Assembly (NCBI GenBank): GCA_964036665.1
Contig: OZ038526.1
Span: forward strand, 32,178,001-32,242,000
From: Gordius sp. MW1
Taxonomy: Eukaryota; Nematomorpha; Gordioida; Gordea; Gordiidae
DNA: 64,000 bases
Direction of reading: 5' to 3'
The number at the start of each line of letters is the position of its first letter. The first letter of the stretch is position 1. Positions 27,701 to 34,511 of this stretch are shown here, piece by piece. The notes under the pieces are model-generated. The model was not told where the DNA came from. It did not search any database and saw only the letters and a program-made list of their open reading frames with translations. The translations under genes were made by a program, and so were the position numbers.

Positions 27701-30700
27701 AAATAAATAAATATTAATTTAAAAGAAAACTTGATTTAATAAATATTTCGCCAATATCCGTATAATTTTATTCGCATTTAAACACTTAATGGAGGGGAAG
27801 GGGGAAATATTCCCCTATCGCCCCCAGATCAATGATAAAATATATTCTTTTAAAATTATATAATAAATAGCGATTTAATTAAATCTTATTTTTTGAAACA
27901 TTATAATTGATATAAATTCGCCCAACAAAAAATGGTCATATTTCAAGAGATCAATAAATTGCTAAATTTAGGATTAAGGGCTTAATTTAATTATAAGCTC
28001 ACAAAATATACGGTTTACTAATTCGGCAATGGTCTCATTAACTATTAACATCTTTATTAAGAATGAATCAAACAACAATGCTAAGTTTTTCTAGGTAGAT
28101 GCTTAACTTTTTATTTATTTGCAAGCTAGGTTTTCTGTTTTTTACTAAAGAAAACTTAACAGTTTAATAACAACCATTAAAAAATTTGATAAATAAATTA
28201 ATAAATAAAAAATTAATAAAGTGTCTTGAAGTAAAATAAATTACCAACTAGATGGTAGGTAAAGAATGTGTCTGTTAGCAAAGGGGATTTGCCAGGTATA
28301 TGAATGGAATAGGCATCAAAATAAGATTCATTGCTGGATGGACCTTCCCAGCCAAACACAAGTTTATTAACTCCTTCTACTTTTGTTAGGTTGTAAAAAG
28401 TTATTTTAGGTGGCAAGGGCCCTGTAATAAAAAAGAAATCACATTAAGGCTAAGTTTTATAATCAAAATGCACAGTTTTTAATTCATTGCTAGGTATTCT
28501 ATTCGTTTGCTAGGTTTTTTAATTAATTCTCAGTTTTAAATTAAATGGTCTTACTCCTAATCCTCTATCTTTAACACAAGAAAACTTATAAATAAAAGCA
28601 TGAAAACATATTTTATAAGCACTTTTAAAAGATGAAATTATTCCTTAAATTAGTATATAGTTTATATTTTAATATAAATAATATCTTAAATTATGAAAAC
28701 AATAAAATTTTCGATTTTTAAAATAGTTCTATAATTATTTTGGTTTTTTATCGTCTGCTTTTAAAATACAGATTTTATGCTACTTATACATCAATATAAA
28801 AATATTCTTCTTATCGTAATATCATTCCATAGCTGCCACACGCAAAAATCTCTCCTTTATAAAATTTAATAAATTATAGGAACCATTGTAAAAGGATTTT
28901 CTATCATTCCCAGAGATTTTATCAATGCCTTCAAAGAAAAGCAGTGCAACAATTTAAATATCACGCCATACATTATAGTAGCTACTCTTAGTATGCAATG
29001 CAATGACAATTCTACCTAGCACTTCTACAACCACTATGTGTCAGCGAAGTCATAAATTTTCTGTATTTCAGTCATTTCAGTGCTTTTAAAATGGAGGGGA
29101 TAAAAGGAGTTTCCTTTGTTTCAGCAAAAACACGTTTTATTCAATGTAGGGGCGTCATCACAAACCCCCCAAAAAGGCAAACATTTAAAGTTCCTATACA
29201 CGCGATTTAAAAACAGCGCAGCATTGTATGTGAGTATAACCCATAGTGTACCTCTCCTTTGGAGTGTGACTATTCAACTTACTTAAGGTAGTAATTTAGA
29301 TGATACCAAATGTCTTTAAAGTTTAATCGTTAATTAATAGAAAATTTTGTTGCCCACTTTCGGGATATCTTTGATTAAAGCTTCCTTATAGGTTTGGGTA
29401 TAAAAGTTTATAATAGCTATTGAGATATCTATAACCACGTTGTTCATATTTGATTTAAATTAACATTCAAAAACATTTATAGGGCGACGACCCTAAAAGT
29501 TCTTAAAAATAGCCTTTATATTTAAAGCAAGATCGGTTCAAATCAAAAAAAGCTTTTTATAATACTTGAATCACTCTGCAATATTTGATAGGGGTAAATG
29601 GATACAAAGGGAAGGGGGAGGAAGGTTTAGGAAAATGCCAGATAAAATAAGGGAAATCTAAGGCAAAAAATATTAAAGATTTTTCATTATCAAGGAGATT
29701 TTACTGCTCGATTGCCTGTCAGGTATTTATTCAACACGCCACAGCCAGCGCAAAGCACCCCCCATTCCCTACATCAAAACTCCTTTACATACATAAAAAA
29801 GCTCGTACATTAGGAGATATTTAAGCATGCCTATATTGTATTTGTAGCTACTAGACTAGGTCAGTTGGTTGGGAAGAAGCGGTAACTTGTTCTTTCAAAA
29901 GGGAAATGTAAAAACACGCACGCAAAACCATTTTTTGTAACAAACATTTTTACGGATTATTCTTTTTTTTTAAATGCAAAAATTATGAGGCCTGACAAAA
30001 ATTTTGTAGAAACCCTCCGTTTTACTTCCATATTGTTTTGAAGAACCTTAAAAATTGATTTTTACGAATCCCACGGTTTTTACAAATTTGAGACCCATTG
30101 TAAATAACGTGTTAAATTTCGAGTAGAAACCTGCACGGGAGACCCGACAGGGTTAGGGTCGAAAGTTTTAAAAAAAATTTGGGTCGGGTAGGGTCGGATT
30201 GGGGTTGAAAAAAGTGACTCTGCAGTTCTATAACTTAGAGTGGTGAGACCAAATAAACAACGACCACTGAAACTTATTATAATCGAGAAAATATTTGATA
30301 TTGAAATTTATTCCAACATCCTCTGAAAAATTAAATATTCAACACAAAATGATTATGTGATAGGTGAATGGGGTTTATGGCACAAGAAGTGTAAAAATAA
30401 CTATTTCAAAAGTTACCATTAAATTGTATAAAAATTTGCAATTTTTAAATGTAAAGAGAACACAACGCCAGGTGTGATCATATTCTTTCTATTTTACAAC
30501 TCAGTTCAATAATAAGTTTTATAAAGATATTGATTGGAAACTTATGGCTGGTAAATTATATTTTATGAAAGTACAAAAATTGTTTTGTGCCAACTACATA
30601 AAAACTAATGACACATTATTAAGTGATTCCAAAATAAATTAATATTCACAATTTCCAATTTTTCTGTAATTTTTACTTTAACTAATTATAGTAACTAACT

Positions 30701-31731
30701 ACTTTACTAATAATTACTTTTATTTTAAAAAATAAATAACATGGCCTACTCAGTCGTATTTGGGTTGAATACAATGGTCCCATGTGGTTAGAATTCAATA
30801 GTTTGCCATGGTTTTCTGAATATTCTGACATTTTTGAAAGTGATTTTGTATGTAGACATATATAATTATAACATGGGTATGCAGATATATTGTAAAGGGA
30901 GCCAGGCATCAGGCCATTTGATATAGTAGATTTTGTTGTGGATTGTATCAAAAAATGAATACTATCATTTTTATATGGATTGATTGATGTAATTTCAACT
31001 AAGATATTAATTTCTTCATTATTATGAAGTTTTGAAGTCATTAGAATATCAAAGATAAGGGAATTATATAAGGGGTAAATGCTAAAGTTTAAAGCATATA
31101 ATTTTTTCCAATCTTCCAACAATGACATTTGATTATTATAGTTAAATTGCAACAAGTTATATGGTTTTGAAACATTATGACATGTTTGTATAAGATTTAT
31201 TAGAATATGTGAAATATTTGCATGATTGGATTGAAAAAACAACCTATTTAAATGTGTTTCTAAATTGTTTGTAATAGGTATTGATTGAAAACCCAAAGAT
31301 ATTTTAGAAGTATTGGGTAAATTTAAATGTATTAACTTGACATTTTTATCACGCAACTTTATATGCAATTCAAGATTCAAGGAAGGACAAATATTGCTAT
31401 CTTTATTGAAAGTTTGAGATAAATCCCATAAAAGATTAGTCATATTAGATATTGGATCATATTCTATGTAACCATCTTTTATTCCAACTAAAGTCTGCTC
31501 TTTGGGTATCTCTTGTTTAACAAATAGAAACAATATGAGTAAAATAAAATATTTAATGTATAAAAATAGCAAGATACACTCATTTATAAAAAAAATTATA
31601 AATAGTTGCAATTAAATAGTCTACAAATAACAAATAAATAAGAACTCACGACTTTGTCCATATATAGGATTTAGATTTGATATTAAAGCAATGTATAAAT
31701 AAAAAAGTATTGTTTTAAGTAGCTTTAACAT
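279..31731 (-). CDS. Ptp10D: Receptor tyrosine phosphatase, R3 type (Ptp10D/Ptp4E-like), 28 coding exons
   Basis: Membrane receptor that removes phosphate from tyrosines of cell-surface signalling proteins; the insect family acts in axon guidance and tracheal tube growth. Exons in gene order: 31650-31731, 30750-31511, 28245-28421, 27564-27677, 27273-27468, 26294-26409, 26021-26151, 25116-25347, 24636-24759, 22232-22452, 21227-21580, 20273-20432, 18262-18338, 17684-17771, 16738-16979, 15851-15995, 15142-15359, 12139-12263, 10404-10584, 9193-9633, 8255-8404, 6658-6953, about 5254-5606, 3610-3742, 2795-2962, 1969-2103, 1203-1334, 279-794. The sum is about 6069 nt (2022 residues), close to fly Ptp10D. 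Phases agree at all junctions except the donor near 5254. Most donors are GTAAG/GTGAG-like; a few (26020, 21226, 24635) are weak but give the right phase and a continuous FN3 fold. Family assignment is firm. Choosing Ptp10D over Ptp4E is a guess. Confidence 0.9.
2391..2584. mobile_element. MITE, 'GTAAAAACG/GTCGAC' family, copy 1
   Basis: The ends mirror each other: TTGTAAAAACGACTGG on the left and CCAGCCGTTTTTGCAA on the right, with inner GACCTTTGGT/ACCAAA and GTCGACTAA motifs also arranged as inverted repeats. Length is about 195 bp with no coding capacity. The same family recurs at 6.4, 20.9, 21.9 and 23.7 kb, always in introns of the phosphatase gene. Confidence 0.75.
4010..4745 (-). mobile_element. 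RTE-like LINE fragment: endonuclease domain
   Basis: Read on the minus strand, two overlapping frames encode an apurinic-endonuclease-like domain: [27 protein letters not shown], then after a frameshift [28 protein letters not shown] and [14 protein letters not shown]. These are the WN, QE(T), NGVG, Y-P and GDxN blocks of LINE endonucleases of the kind often labelled craniofacial development protein 2-like. No reverse transcriptase follows, so this is a dead 5' fragment in an intron of the phosphatase gene. Non-coding 5' sequence may extend to about 5100. Confidence 0.8.
5254..5606 (-). CDS. Ptp10D: Ptp10D-like exon 23: cytoplasmic juxtamembrane region
   Basis: The exon opens after a good TTGCAG acceptor and encodes a basic juxtamembrane stretch ([15 protein letters not shown], then [19 protein letters not shown]). 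Such a basic region before a PTP domain is common in this class. The 3' edge is uncertain. The strongest donor, GTACGT at 5257-5252, leaves phase 1, while the next exon must be entered in phase 2. The frame closes if the donor lies 4 nt further on (a weak GTCCCT) or if a short exon lies between 3743 and 5253. That intron also holds an RTE-type LINE fragment. Confidence 0.65.
5757..5905 (+). repeat. Dispersed repeat with GGGCTCGTTT...GTCCGTC core
   Basis: The stretch from TTGGGCTCGTTTATATTTG through GTCCGTCCTGTCCTGTCCAA to GCTGTGGAAACTTATAA matches, inverted, the block at 11160-11270. Related pieces are at 7300-7380, 12920-12955 and 14750-14790. The shared end TTAATTGCTATGCAATT is itself a small hairpin (AATTGC-ATA-GCAATT). 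It is an interspersed non-autonomous element; its class is not clear. Confidence 0.6.
6400..6512. mobile_element. Partial MITE, 'GTAAAAACG/GTCGAC' family
   Basis: Only the right part is clear: TTAGTCGAAATTTTAAAAAC, then GGTCGACCAAACAAAACCC and AGCAGTTTT. The left end is diverged beyond recognition. It lies in the intron between the juxtamembrane and transmembrane exons. Confidence 0.5.
6658..6953 (-). CDS. Ptp10D: Ptp10D-like exon 22: transmembrane segment
   Basis: The exon carries a Ser/Thr-rich stalk ([15 protein letters not shown]) and then a hydrophobic helix of about 23 residues, [20 protein letters not shown] and on to IIW, followed by the stop-transfer cluster NKRK. It spans about residues 1446-1544, with the membrane helix near 1467-1489. 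The cytoplasmic part is acidic and Gln/Asn-rich. The GTAAGC donor is in phase 0 and joins the next exon as FQRD/DLAT. Confidence 0.85.
7055..7220. mobile_element. MITE, 'GGGCGTAGCCA' family, copy 1
   Basis: Starts CATGAGCGTAGCCAGAGGG and ends TGGCTACGCCCATG, giving inverted termini of about 14 bp. Next to each terminus is a G- or C-rich run (GGGAGGGGCGGTTGCCCCC, TTGCCCCCCTCTAA). The centre is AT-rich. Related copies are at 8031, 9676, 20052 and 35163. Confidence 0.75.
7300..7380 (+). repeat. Fragment of GGGCTCGTTT...GTCCGTC repeat
   Basis: AATTGCTATACAATCCATGG followed by GCTCGTTTTTTGGTTGTCCG matches the end of the dispersed repeat described at 5757. It adjoins the MITE at 7055. Confidence 0.5.
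8031..8205. mobile_element. MITE, 'GGGCGTAGCCA' family, copy 2
   Basis: ACATGGGCGTAGCAAGGATT on the left, then a G run. On the right, GGGGGGGCACCTGCCACCCC before a diverged end. The middle (CATTTTTAAAATT-like) matches the other family members. It is inside the intron just downstream of exon 8255-8404. Confidence 0.6.
8255..12263 (-). CDS. Ptp10D: Ptp10D-like exons 18-21: last FN3 repeats before the membrane
   Basis: Four exons (12139-12263, 10404-10584, 9193-9633, 8255-8404). The first three carry FN3 signatures: [20 protein letters not shown] (B-C strands), [15 protein letters not shown] (F strand) and PIWPPPPA (linker). The exons 9193-9633 and 8255-8404 match the membrane-proximal region of R3 phosphatases, with [39 protein letters not shown] and a TPESEPMTT end. 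For 9193-9633 two acceptors are possible (9633 or 9615); 9633 gives the better phase and the linker. Confidence 0.8.
9676..9800. mobile_element. MITE, 'GGGCGTAGCC' family, with 10-bp direct repeats
   Basis: A short member (125 bp) bounded by the identical 10-mers AAATGATCAT at 9666-9675 and 9801-9810. The left end is GGGCGTAGCCCCCAGG with a long G run; the right end is degraded (GCTGGCTAAATGC). The flanking repeat looks like a target-site duplication, although part of it is palindromic. Confidence 0.65.
11160..11270 (-). repeat. GGGCTCGTTT...GTCCGTC repeat, inverted copy
   Basis: On the minus strand this reads AATTGCTATGCAATTTATGG, GCTCGCTTTTAATTGTCCGT, CTGTCCTGTCCAACTTG and on to CCGTGGAAACTTATACGG. 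It matches the copy at 5757-5905 closely over about 100 bp. Confidence 0.6.
12840..12960. repeat. tRNA-like 3' half plus GAGCCCATAAATTGC tail
   Basis: On the minus strand TGTTCAATACCCGGAGAAGC resembles a tRNA T-arm and acceptor end (B-box-like GTTCAATACC). On the plus strand the right edge has ACGAGCCCATAAATTGCATA, the end shared with the repeats at 11160 and 14543. It is probably a SINE relic. Confidence 0.45.
13440..14460 (+). repeat. Tandem array of about 120-bp units with CCAATG/CATTGG hairpins
   Basis: The block CACTTTGGCCAATGGTCATT, then a T run, then CATTGGTCAGTAGCC and GGACGGCCAAAAAGTCATA is repeated at about 13525, 13637, 13735, 13867, 14156 and 14385. Each unit contains the inverted pair CCAATG...CATTGG around a T-rich loop. 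Units are separated by a second block (CAATGGTATTAACA, AAAGTCAAAAA). A tRNA-like piece (minus strand GGTTCGATACCCGGAGAGGC, near 13979-14000) interrupts the array. The long frames that cross it are by-products of the repetition. Confidence 0.75.
14543..14787 (+). mobile_element. tRNA-derived SINE
   Basis: The head has an RNA polymerase III A box (TAGCTCAGTGGAT at 14548-14560) and a perfect B box (GGTTCGATTCC at about 14593-14603), spaced as in a tRNA gene. The anticodon arm stem ATCTG/CAGAT is present but its loop is 12 nt, so it is not a working tRNA. A tRNA-unrelated body follows, and the copy ends with AAAAGCGAGCCCATAAATTG and CATAGCAATTA, the end found on other repeats here. Inserted in the intron between exons 15142-15359 and 12139-12263. 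Confidence 0.6.
14890..14985. repeat. Fragment of 'ATGAGCAGTCTATTAGTCTATG' family
   Basis: GATGAGCAGTCTATCTAGTC and the adjacent CAAAATGGCGGAAAAATGG match, in inverted orientation, the block at 43820-43890, and share the terminal motif of the P-like elements at 36517 and 61881. Only one end is recognisable. Confidence 0.45.
15142..22452 (-). CDS. Ptp10D: Ptp10D-like exons 10-17: fibronectin III repeats
   Basis: Eight exons encode further FN3 repeats. The best landmark is the junction 20273/18338, which rebuilds [16 protein letters not shown], a classic FN3 F-strand with its tyrosine corner; other starts are [10 protein letters not shown] and [10 protein letters not shown]. The 354-nt exon 21227-21580 is unusually polar and basic in its middle (residues around [15 protein letters not shown]) and could include a loop insertion. 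Exon 17684-17771 is supported by phase and acceptor only, as its sequence has no motif of its own. Small inverted-repeat elements sit in the introns at 18.5, 20.1, 20.9 and 21.9 kb. Confidence 0.72.
18414..18482 (-). pseudogene. tRNA-like sequence, degraded
   Basis: On the minus strand a tRNA-like unit runs GCCGTAGTTGGTATAATAAG, CTTTGTCTTTAAACAAGAGC and GCGGGTTCAAATCCC to TTTCGGCACC. The T-arm (GGTTCAAATCC) and most of the acceptor stem are good. The D-arm is short by several bases and the anticodon loop does not fold to 7 nt. It is probably a tRNA relic or SINE head rather than a working gene. It directly adjoins the MITE at 18487. Confidence 0.45.
18487..18757. mobile_element. MITE, 'GTCTTAATA' family, copy 1
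   Basis: Left end CCGTCTTAATACACGATTCA and right end ATCGCGTATTAAGACACACC form inverted termini around (C)GTCTTAATA. The interior repeats GTATTAAGACGCGG. A second member lies at 24128-24485. Confidence 0.65.
19125..19345 (+). repeat. Dispersed repeat with TTAGGGTT-like core, copy 1
   Basis: About 220 bp shared in the same orientation with 32225-32430, including GATCAAGATTGGTCAGGAGG, GTTAGGGTT stretches, TTTGCACATCAAATTCCCTC and CATCATTCTGCTATTTTGAC. Class unknown; no coding frame. Confidence 0.65.
20052..20222. mobile_element. MITE, 'GGGCGTAGCCA' family, best-preserved copy
   Basis: 171 bp bounded by CACGGGCGTAGCCAGCATTG and CCTTGGCTACACCCGTG, near-perfect 14-bp inverted termini, with the G-rich and C-rich inner blocks of the family (AGAGGGGGGGGC, GGCAGCCGCACCTCCCTGCC). 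It is the clearest definition of the family's ends in this window. Confidence 0.8.
20565..20766 (+). mobile_element. RTE-like LINE 3' end with (GAA)n tail
   Basis: The stretch GAGGTACCGGGAAAGAGAGG, GTCACGTGGAAAGGGCAAG, GACATGGCACTGACCCGGTC to TGTGGGACCAAATAAATGAT matches the 3' end of the LINE copy at 36.9-37.4 kb and ends in a GAAGAAGAAG tail. It encodes only the last residues (VPGKRGR-like). A 5'-truncated insertion in an intron of the phosphatase gene. Confidence 0.75.
20869..21070. mobile_element. MITE, 'GTAAAAACG/GTCGAC' family, best copy
   Basis: 202 bp with termini AGTGTTGTAAAAACGGCT and AGCCGTTTTTACAACACT that are exact inverted complements over 18 bp, and inner GGTCGACCTTT/GTAGACCAAACAAAACCC arms. 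It is the reference copy for the family. Confidence 0.85.
21888..22105. mobile_element. MITE, 'GTAAAAACG/GTCGAC' family, diverged
   Basis: GGGTTTTGTTTGATCGACCT on the left and CAAACAAAACCCAAGTTTTT on the right, with the inner GTCGACAATGAAAAACAGAC and TAGTAGACTAGCACC blocks in the usual inverted order. The outermost bases are changed. Confidence 0.65.
23290..23430. repeat. GC-rich palindromic island (CGGGCC repeats)
   Basis: In strongly AT-rich DNA this stretch carries runs of CGGGCC/GGCCCG (GGCCCGGCCCGAGCCCG, GGCCCGGGCCCG, GCCCGGCCCGGCCCGGCCCG), arranged as inverted repeats around AT-rich spacers. Shorter related pieces (CCCGAACCCGGGCCGG near 8622, CGGGCTCGGGCCGG near 37977) suggest a dispersed element. 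No function can be read. Confidence 0.5.
23728..23893. mobile_element. MITE, 'GTAAAAACG/GTCGAC' family
   Basis: TGTTGTAGAAACGGCGAGGT and, on the right, CAGCCCCTTTTTACGACA with GGTCGACC arms. A diverged member of the family defined at 20869. Confidence 0.6.
24128..24485. mobile_element. MITE, 'GTCTTAATA' family, copy 2
   Basis: Termini GGCTTGTCTTAATATCGGAT and AATCCGATATTAAGACAAGC are inverted complements over about 20 bp. Length is about 358 bp with no coding frame. It shares its outer motif with 18487-18757. Confidence 0.75.
24636..28421 (-). CDS. Ptp10D: Ptp10D-like exons 3-9: fibronectin III repeats
   Basis: Seven exons of 114-232 nt continue the ectodomain. FN3 hallmarks are clear: a proline-rich repeat start (LPPKITF, PPLVPVA, APIALEL), the B-strand tryptophan ([17 protein letters not shown]) and the E-F tyrosine corner ([14 protein letters not shown]). 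Junctions rebuild these motifs exactly: 26020/25347 gives TIYELRVSRQ, 25116/24759 gives FTIAPIALEL and 24636/22452 gives LVLDVELKK. The donors at 26020 (GTTTCA) and 24635 (GTATTA) are weak, but no better site keeps the frame. Most junctions are phase 1, as usual for FN3 modules. Confidence 0.78.
25751..25895. repeat. Near-perfect 145-bp fold-back palindrome
   Basis: Two arms of about 70 bp meet at GTTTTTAAAC near 25822. From the outside the arms read CAGATTTTAATGTAGTTTTT, CGCGGTGATCACGAATATA and TTTTTCCCTAAACGTCGAG, and then the complement in reverse. Only a few mismatches are visible (for example TAATG against CACCA at the outer end). It lies in the 672-bp intron between exons 26021-26151 and 25116-25347. 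Confidence 0.85.
28422..30749 (-). other. Long intron of the phosphatase gene with no recognised content
   Basis: At 2328 bp this is one of the longest introns of the gene. It is AT-rich with short GT-rich and CA-rich stretches. A GGGTCGG-rich patch at 30125-30215 resembles other G/C patches in the window. I see no exon, RNA gene or well-bounded element. Confidence 0.5.
30750..31511 (-). CDS. Ptp10D: Ptp10D-like exon 2: N-terminal ectodomain
   Basis: A single 762-nt exon encodes residues about 28-281, by far the longest ectodomain exon. It is rich in Asn, Leu and Ile, with several N-x-S/T glycosylation sequons (for example SNMTN, ANISH, NVSKP, NFSIY), as expected of an extracellular region. 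The stretch ending [18 protein letters not shown] has the G-F strand pattern of a fibronectin III repeat, so the exon probably holds one or two divergent FN3 folds. It is entered in phase 1 and left in phase 1 through a GTAGGC donor that reads on as [11 protein letters not shown], a normal FN3 boundary. The sequence is diverged enough that I rely on splicing continuity more than on motifs. Confidence 0.75.
31650..31731 (-). CDS. Ptp10D: Ptp10D-like exon 1: start codon and signal peptide
   Basis: The ATG at 31731-31729 opens 27 codons beginning [18 protein letters not shown], a positively charged then hydrophobic run typical of a secretory signal peptide, followed by NPIYGQS. The exon closes with a strong GTGAGT donor in phase 1 that joins the acceptor at 31512 to give GQSQIPKE. 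I chose this start because it is the only ATG in frame with the next exon and it supplies the expected signal peptide. A 5' UTR and transcription start cannot be placed; an inverted-repeat element begins 63 bp upstream. Confidence 0.8.
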
Positions 31732-31793
31732 TTTTAAAAATGTCTCCAGTCTATATGTATGCGTGAACACACATGTTGAGGGTTGAAAGATTC

Positions 31794-32178
31794 CCTTTCA
31801 AGTCAACTGAGAAACGTCCAACTGAGAAAAAACCACCTAATCTCACCAAACTATATCACTTGATCGTTTAAGTTGTATAAAAGCTAACATATTATACAAT
31901 TTACAATCTAATATACAATATTCTATTAAATTCTTATACCTTAGATTAATATATATTGTGCCATTCTTACCTTACAAAGAAAATACAATATTATCCATTT
32001 ATACTTCAATATAAAATAATCTATCACATTCATGCATTATCTTTAAGTAGTTTAATATTGTGCTATTGATAGCTTTTTTATGTTAACTTTTAAAGTCAAT
32101 TTAAACGATGAAGTGATATAGTTTGGTAAGATTAGGTGGTTTTTTATCAGTTGAACGTTTCCCAGTTGACTCGGATTC
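31794..32178. mobile_element. 385-bp inverted-repeat element at the phosphatase gene start, 9-bp direct repeats
   Basis: The arms are about 95 bp: left CAAGTCAACTGAGAAACGTC, ACCACCTAATCTCACCAAAC, TATATCACTTGATCGTTTAA; right the reverse complement with scattered mismatches (TTAAACGATGAAGTGATATA, GTTTGGTAAGATTAGGTGGT, CGTTTCCCAGTTGACTC). The 9-mer GAAAGATTC flanks it at 31785-31793 and 32179-32187, which fits a target duplication of the length made by Mutator-like elements. It begins 63 bp upstream of the start codon of the phosphatase, so it lies in or next to its promoter or 5' UTR. Confidence 0.8.
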
Positions 32179-32224
32179 GAAAGATTCTGTGATTACGTTG
32201 GTGTATTATCTCGATGGCACCCGA

Positions 32225-32430
32225 TCAAAGTGAAAAAAAGCAGCCAAATTGATCAGATCAAGATTAGTCAGGAGGGTTAGGGTTAGTGTTTTAGGTTGTC
32301 GTTTTAGGTTAGGGTTAGGGTTATTTGCACATCAAATTCCCTCCCCAGTTGAGATATAATTCTAATATTTTGATAATCTAAAAATATATTTTTATGCTAC
32401 TTTTTCATCATTCTGCTACTTTGACCCCGA
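32225..32430 (+). repeat. Dispersed repeat with TTAGGGTT-like core, copy 2
   Basis: Same orientation and content as 19125-19345: GATCAAGATTAGTCAGGAGG, then GGTTAGGGTTAGGGTTATTT, TGCACATCAAATTCCCTCCC and CATCATTCTGCTACTTTGAC. Confidence 0.65.
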
Positions 32431-32906
32431 ATTCATCTCGATTAATGCATTATTTTATCTTTTGTTATTCCTCGTAAAGTAATGTTGGTTTTGTACTTCC
32501 ATTGTTCCATATTACCATTTGTTCGATTTGTTGTGTCGCGCTATCCTTGTAATAAAGTGTTGTTGTTGTTGGCTGTGATGTTATTCCTTTGTTGGTGAAT
32601 ATACTCCTACCTTCCAACAACAAACGCATGTATTTTGTAATCGCACGACGTGTATTTTATAGTCTATGGTTGTTTGTGCCATAAAACTCCAAATTATTAT
32701 CTTTAAATAACGATTGCCCCTAGGTCAATGACAACAACTTCCCGGGCAACACTCGGCCAATTCACAAATACTAAATAACAAAATACAAATTTTATATAAT
32801 TTATCTAAAATTGTTAAGCGGCACTTTAGTTCATGCTTAACCTGCAAGAGTTATAAAATAAAAAGAATAAATTAACGTTGGAGTTTGTGTGATGCATGCA
32901 ATAAGG

Positions 32907-34020
32907 TACGCCTCTGGGAAATATTCGAGATTCGGATTCGATTCGAACCATATGTGTAAGATTCGAATCGAATATTTACGTTGCTAAGATTCGAAAATCC
33001 GAATCGAATCCTTGAAAAAATAGAATTTTATTTTTTTTAAGTTTTATTTAAATAGACCATACTCAAATATTTAGCTATTTTTATCTTACAGCATTTTAGT
33101 TATTTTTCCTGCTACAATTTGAAAAAATTTAATTTAATATTTTTCTAACTTACACAAGTTATGGAGAACGAGGATCAGAATTTAATTAAATTATGGACTA
33201 CCGTTATATTATCAACCAGGCATAGAAGATCATGCTGGCAAAATGGCCAAATAGAAAATTGAAGATATATGGCATTCAATAAGAAGATAGTCTTATAAGC
33301 GAGTGTGGTCGATTTAAGGCTCAAAATTTGAGTGTTTATCGCCACTACATGGCATATCGTATAGAGAAATTAAAGATGCCTTGGAAACTGCTATAGGGAG
33401 TCAGCCAGATTTTGTATTAACTAGCGAGGTATCAACACTGGATCGGCTATTAATAGCGACAAGGCGAAGTCTTCATTTGAGACATTTTTGCACAAACCAC
33501 GTGTGGTCTCCAATGTTGAGCCTTTACAATGGTAGAAATCGATCAACGTCATTTTCCAGACATCCTAAAATTAACAAAAAATCTTCTCTTTATACCTGGA
33601 TCATTTACCTCCCGAAATAATATTTTCAACCGGAACCAATTTATTAACTAAACACAAGCAATCGTTTAAGGATGAAAGTGTAGGGAAGATAATTTGCCTT
33701 AAAAGTTGGCTAAAAACGGTTCTTGATTATCTTACACATATCGTCATAGTTTTTTGTTCGCCTTTAATAATTTTCATTTCGATGTGTGTATTTTTTTAAA
33801 TATCTTTCAAATAAATTTTTCAAATGTATATGCTATAAAAATCATAGTAGCCTTTTTAATGTGTTTTCTAATATAAAAACGTAATTTATATTCGAATCGA
33901 TTTCGAACCCTTAAATTTTTTTCGAATCGAATTCGACGAATCGAATATTTTTTAAAAAAAAAATTCGAATCCGAATCGAATACCAAAAATATTCGATTTG
34001 ATTCGAAATCCAGAGGTGTA
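32907..34020 (+). mobile_element. hAT-family DNA transposon, dead, with 8-bp target duplication
   Basis: The 1114-bp element starts TACGCCTCTGG and ends CCAGAGGTGTA (inverted). It is flanked by identical 8-mers CAATAAGG at 32899-32906 and 34021-34028, the duplication length of hAT elements. Subterminal regions are dense in ATTCGAATCGAAT motifs. Inside, broken plus-strand frames keep the hAT C-terminal signature: FPDILKLTKNLLFIPGSFTS and, after a gap, GKIICLKSW near 33690-33715, which corresponds to the dimerisation end of hAT transposases. Many stops remain, so it is inactive. Most of the catalytic region is missing, so it is an internally deleted copy. Confidence 0.85.
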
Positions 34021-34511
34021 CAATAAGGTATGCATATTAAATTTATATATTATCTTGTGATTATGATAGTAGAGTAAAAAGGGTTGGTAGTGTTTTTAAT
34101 TATATCGAAATCGTAACAATAGTAAGGAATATATAAATCGCGCAATTATATATCAGTAAGTGTTGTAAGTAACAATTAACATTAATATTCAAGTTAATTC
34201 TCCTCACGTATTCTTCCTCTCTTAACCTTGCGTATCCCTACCAAATCTCTTTAAAGATAAATGAACTCAACATAGTTTCACTACAATAGCGAAAATTTTA
34301 AGCTTAAATTAAATCCACCCCCTTAAGTTTGACCCGCCTACAATCTTTAACATGGTAAACAAAACATGAGTAGCTCTCTTGCTGCTCACTTCTTTTCCTC
34401 ATCCCTTTGACGAGTGGGCTTAACATAAGAGCCTCTCTAAAAAAATCTATCCACCGAGGAAAAAAAACCCATGCTAAAAAGAAATAAGTTTATTCTTTAT
34501 CTTGTGCATGA

